From: M3007 sp040080915
Lineage (GTDB): Bacteria; Bacteroidota; Bacteroidia; Chitinophagales; Saprospiraceae
Assembly: GCA_040080915.1 (NCBI GenBank)
Contig: JBEBHD010000299.1
Span: forward strand, 1-5,793
Reading direction: 5' to 3'
DNA: 5,793 bases
The position numbers and the translations under genes are program-made. This document shows positions 5,555 to 5,793 of this stretch, piece by piece. The notes under the pieces are model-generated. The model had not been told where the DNA came from. It worked only from the letters and a program-made list of their open reading frames with translations, and made no database searches. The number at the start of each line of letters is the position of its first letter. Within the stretch, counting starts at the first letter, position 1.

Positions 5555-5610
5555 GGTTTTCTGGGTAGTAAGGTTATTGGTTTTTTTGTCACTCTGCAAG
5601 GGGCTGGTTT

Positions 5611-5638
5611 ACCCGTCGTAGCCTTGGCGAAGGCGGAT
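5611..5638 (-). repeat. Short palindromic 'SAFAKATA'-type dispersed repeat
   Basis: On the minus strand the core ATCCGCCTTCGCCAAGGCTA (5638-5619) continues to GACGGGT. It closely resembles a short imperfect palindrome (TCCGCC...GGCGGA) that is scattered through many Bacteroidota and other environmental genomes and is often mistranslated as SAFAKATAGK; here one frame reads LSAFAKATTGKPAP. Recognition is from memory and needs a search. It lies between the lipoprotein stop and the large hairpin, with no gene across it. Confidence 0.55.
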
Positions 5639-5642
5639 AGTC

Positions 5643-5707
5643 TTAGAGCGTGTTTAAATTTCAGTCGCCGCTTGCAGCCCGGCGACTGAAATTTAAACAC
5701 GCTCTAA
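5643..5707. mobile_element. Perfect 28-bp-arm hairpin, MITE-like
   Basis: The left arm 5643-5670 (TTAGAGCGTGTTTAAATTTC onward to GCCG) and right arm 5680-5707 are perfect reverse complements over 28 bp, with a 9-nt loop CTTGCAGCC. The outer 16 bp of each arm equal the terminal motif at 254-269. TA is present at both ends (5644-5645 and 5706-5707), compatible with a TA target duplication as made by IS630/mariner- or some IS5-type elements, although the palindrome itself also explains it. It encodes no protein. It is most simply a miniature non-autonomous element mobilised by the transposase whose remnant may be at 91-234. A strong bidirectional terminator role after the lipoprotein gene is also possible. 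Confidence 0.62.
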
Positions 5708-5793
5708 ATTTAACGTGGCTTTGGAGAAGGTGGGCTTTATCTGCCATTGCAGCAGATTTGTTTTGAAAAATTGCCATTTCGGCAGCGTGGCGA
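5708..5793. other. Right-edge non-coding stretch
   Basis: No supported gene. A 6-bp stem, ATCTGC (5739-5744) with GCAGAT (5752-5757), surrounds the loop CATTGCA. A minus-strand frame is open from the edge to a stop inside the hairpin (5665) and reads MAIFQNKSAAMADKAHLLQS. It may be a real C-terminus or an accident of repeat DNA, so it is not called. Confidence 0.3.

Noticed and set aside
5665..5793. Minus-strand frame entering from the right edge
   Set aside because: It ends inside the hairpin element, no start or family is visible, and the nearby repeats often give open frames by accident. Sequence beyond the edge would decide.

Overview
The window looks like chromosomal DNA from a moderately high-GC member of the Bacteroidota, possibly from the Saprospiria/Chitinophagia side. 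Four things point there. TAnnTTTG-type promoter elements sit just upstream of genes. Shine-Dalgarno motifs are weak or absent. One lipoprotein has a Cys-Lys-Lys-Asp-Asp start, typical of Bacteroidota surface export. The nucleoid-associated protein closely matches the Bacteroidota branch of its family. The phylum is a confident inference; anything finer is a guess.

Layout. Bases 1-269 are mobile-element debris: two near-identical 37-bp direct repeats, a fragment that reads like a transposase C-terminus (91-234), and a 16-bp terminal motif (254-269). A two-gene plus-strand operon follows, joined by an ATGA overlap: a TerC-family membrane protein (373-1224) and a DEDDh 3'-5' exonuclease with an ExoX-like C-terminal domain (1221-2039). 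A full-length 1-Cys-type peroxiredoxin homologue lies tail-to-tail with it on the minus strand (2036-2671), overlapping at the stop codons. Its peroxidatic cysteine is replaced by tryptophan. It is divergent from a small conserved-looking helical protein (2818-3159), and the shared intergenic region holds two facing Bacteroidota-type promoters and an 18-bp palindrome. An NA37/YejK-type nucleoid-associated protein (3181-4230, minus) converges on the small gene. A gene-poor stretch of about 290 bp precedes a cysteine-rich hypothetical protein (4525-4962), a terminator-like stem-loop, and a predicted surface lipoprotein (5024-5554).

The right end (5555-5793) again holds repeats: a short palindromic repeat of the type usually mistranslated as SAFAKATA, then a perfect 28-bp-arm hairpin (5643-5707). 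The hairpin's outer 16 bp equal the terminal motif at 254-269, so both ends of the gene block carry the same mobile-element family.

How the genes fit together. Most are housekeeping or stress-type functions: metal/tellurite-type membrane protein, DNA exonuclease, redoxin homologue, nucleoid protein. No multigene pathway, defence island or CRISPR array is visible. The most unusual items are the cysteine-replaced peroxiredoxin and the shared repeat/MITE-like ends.
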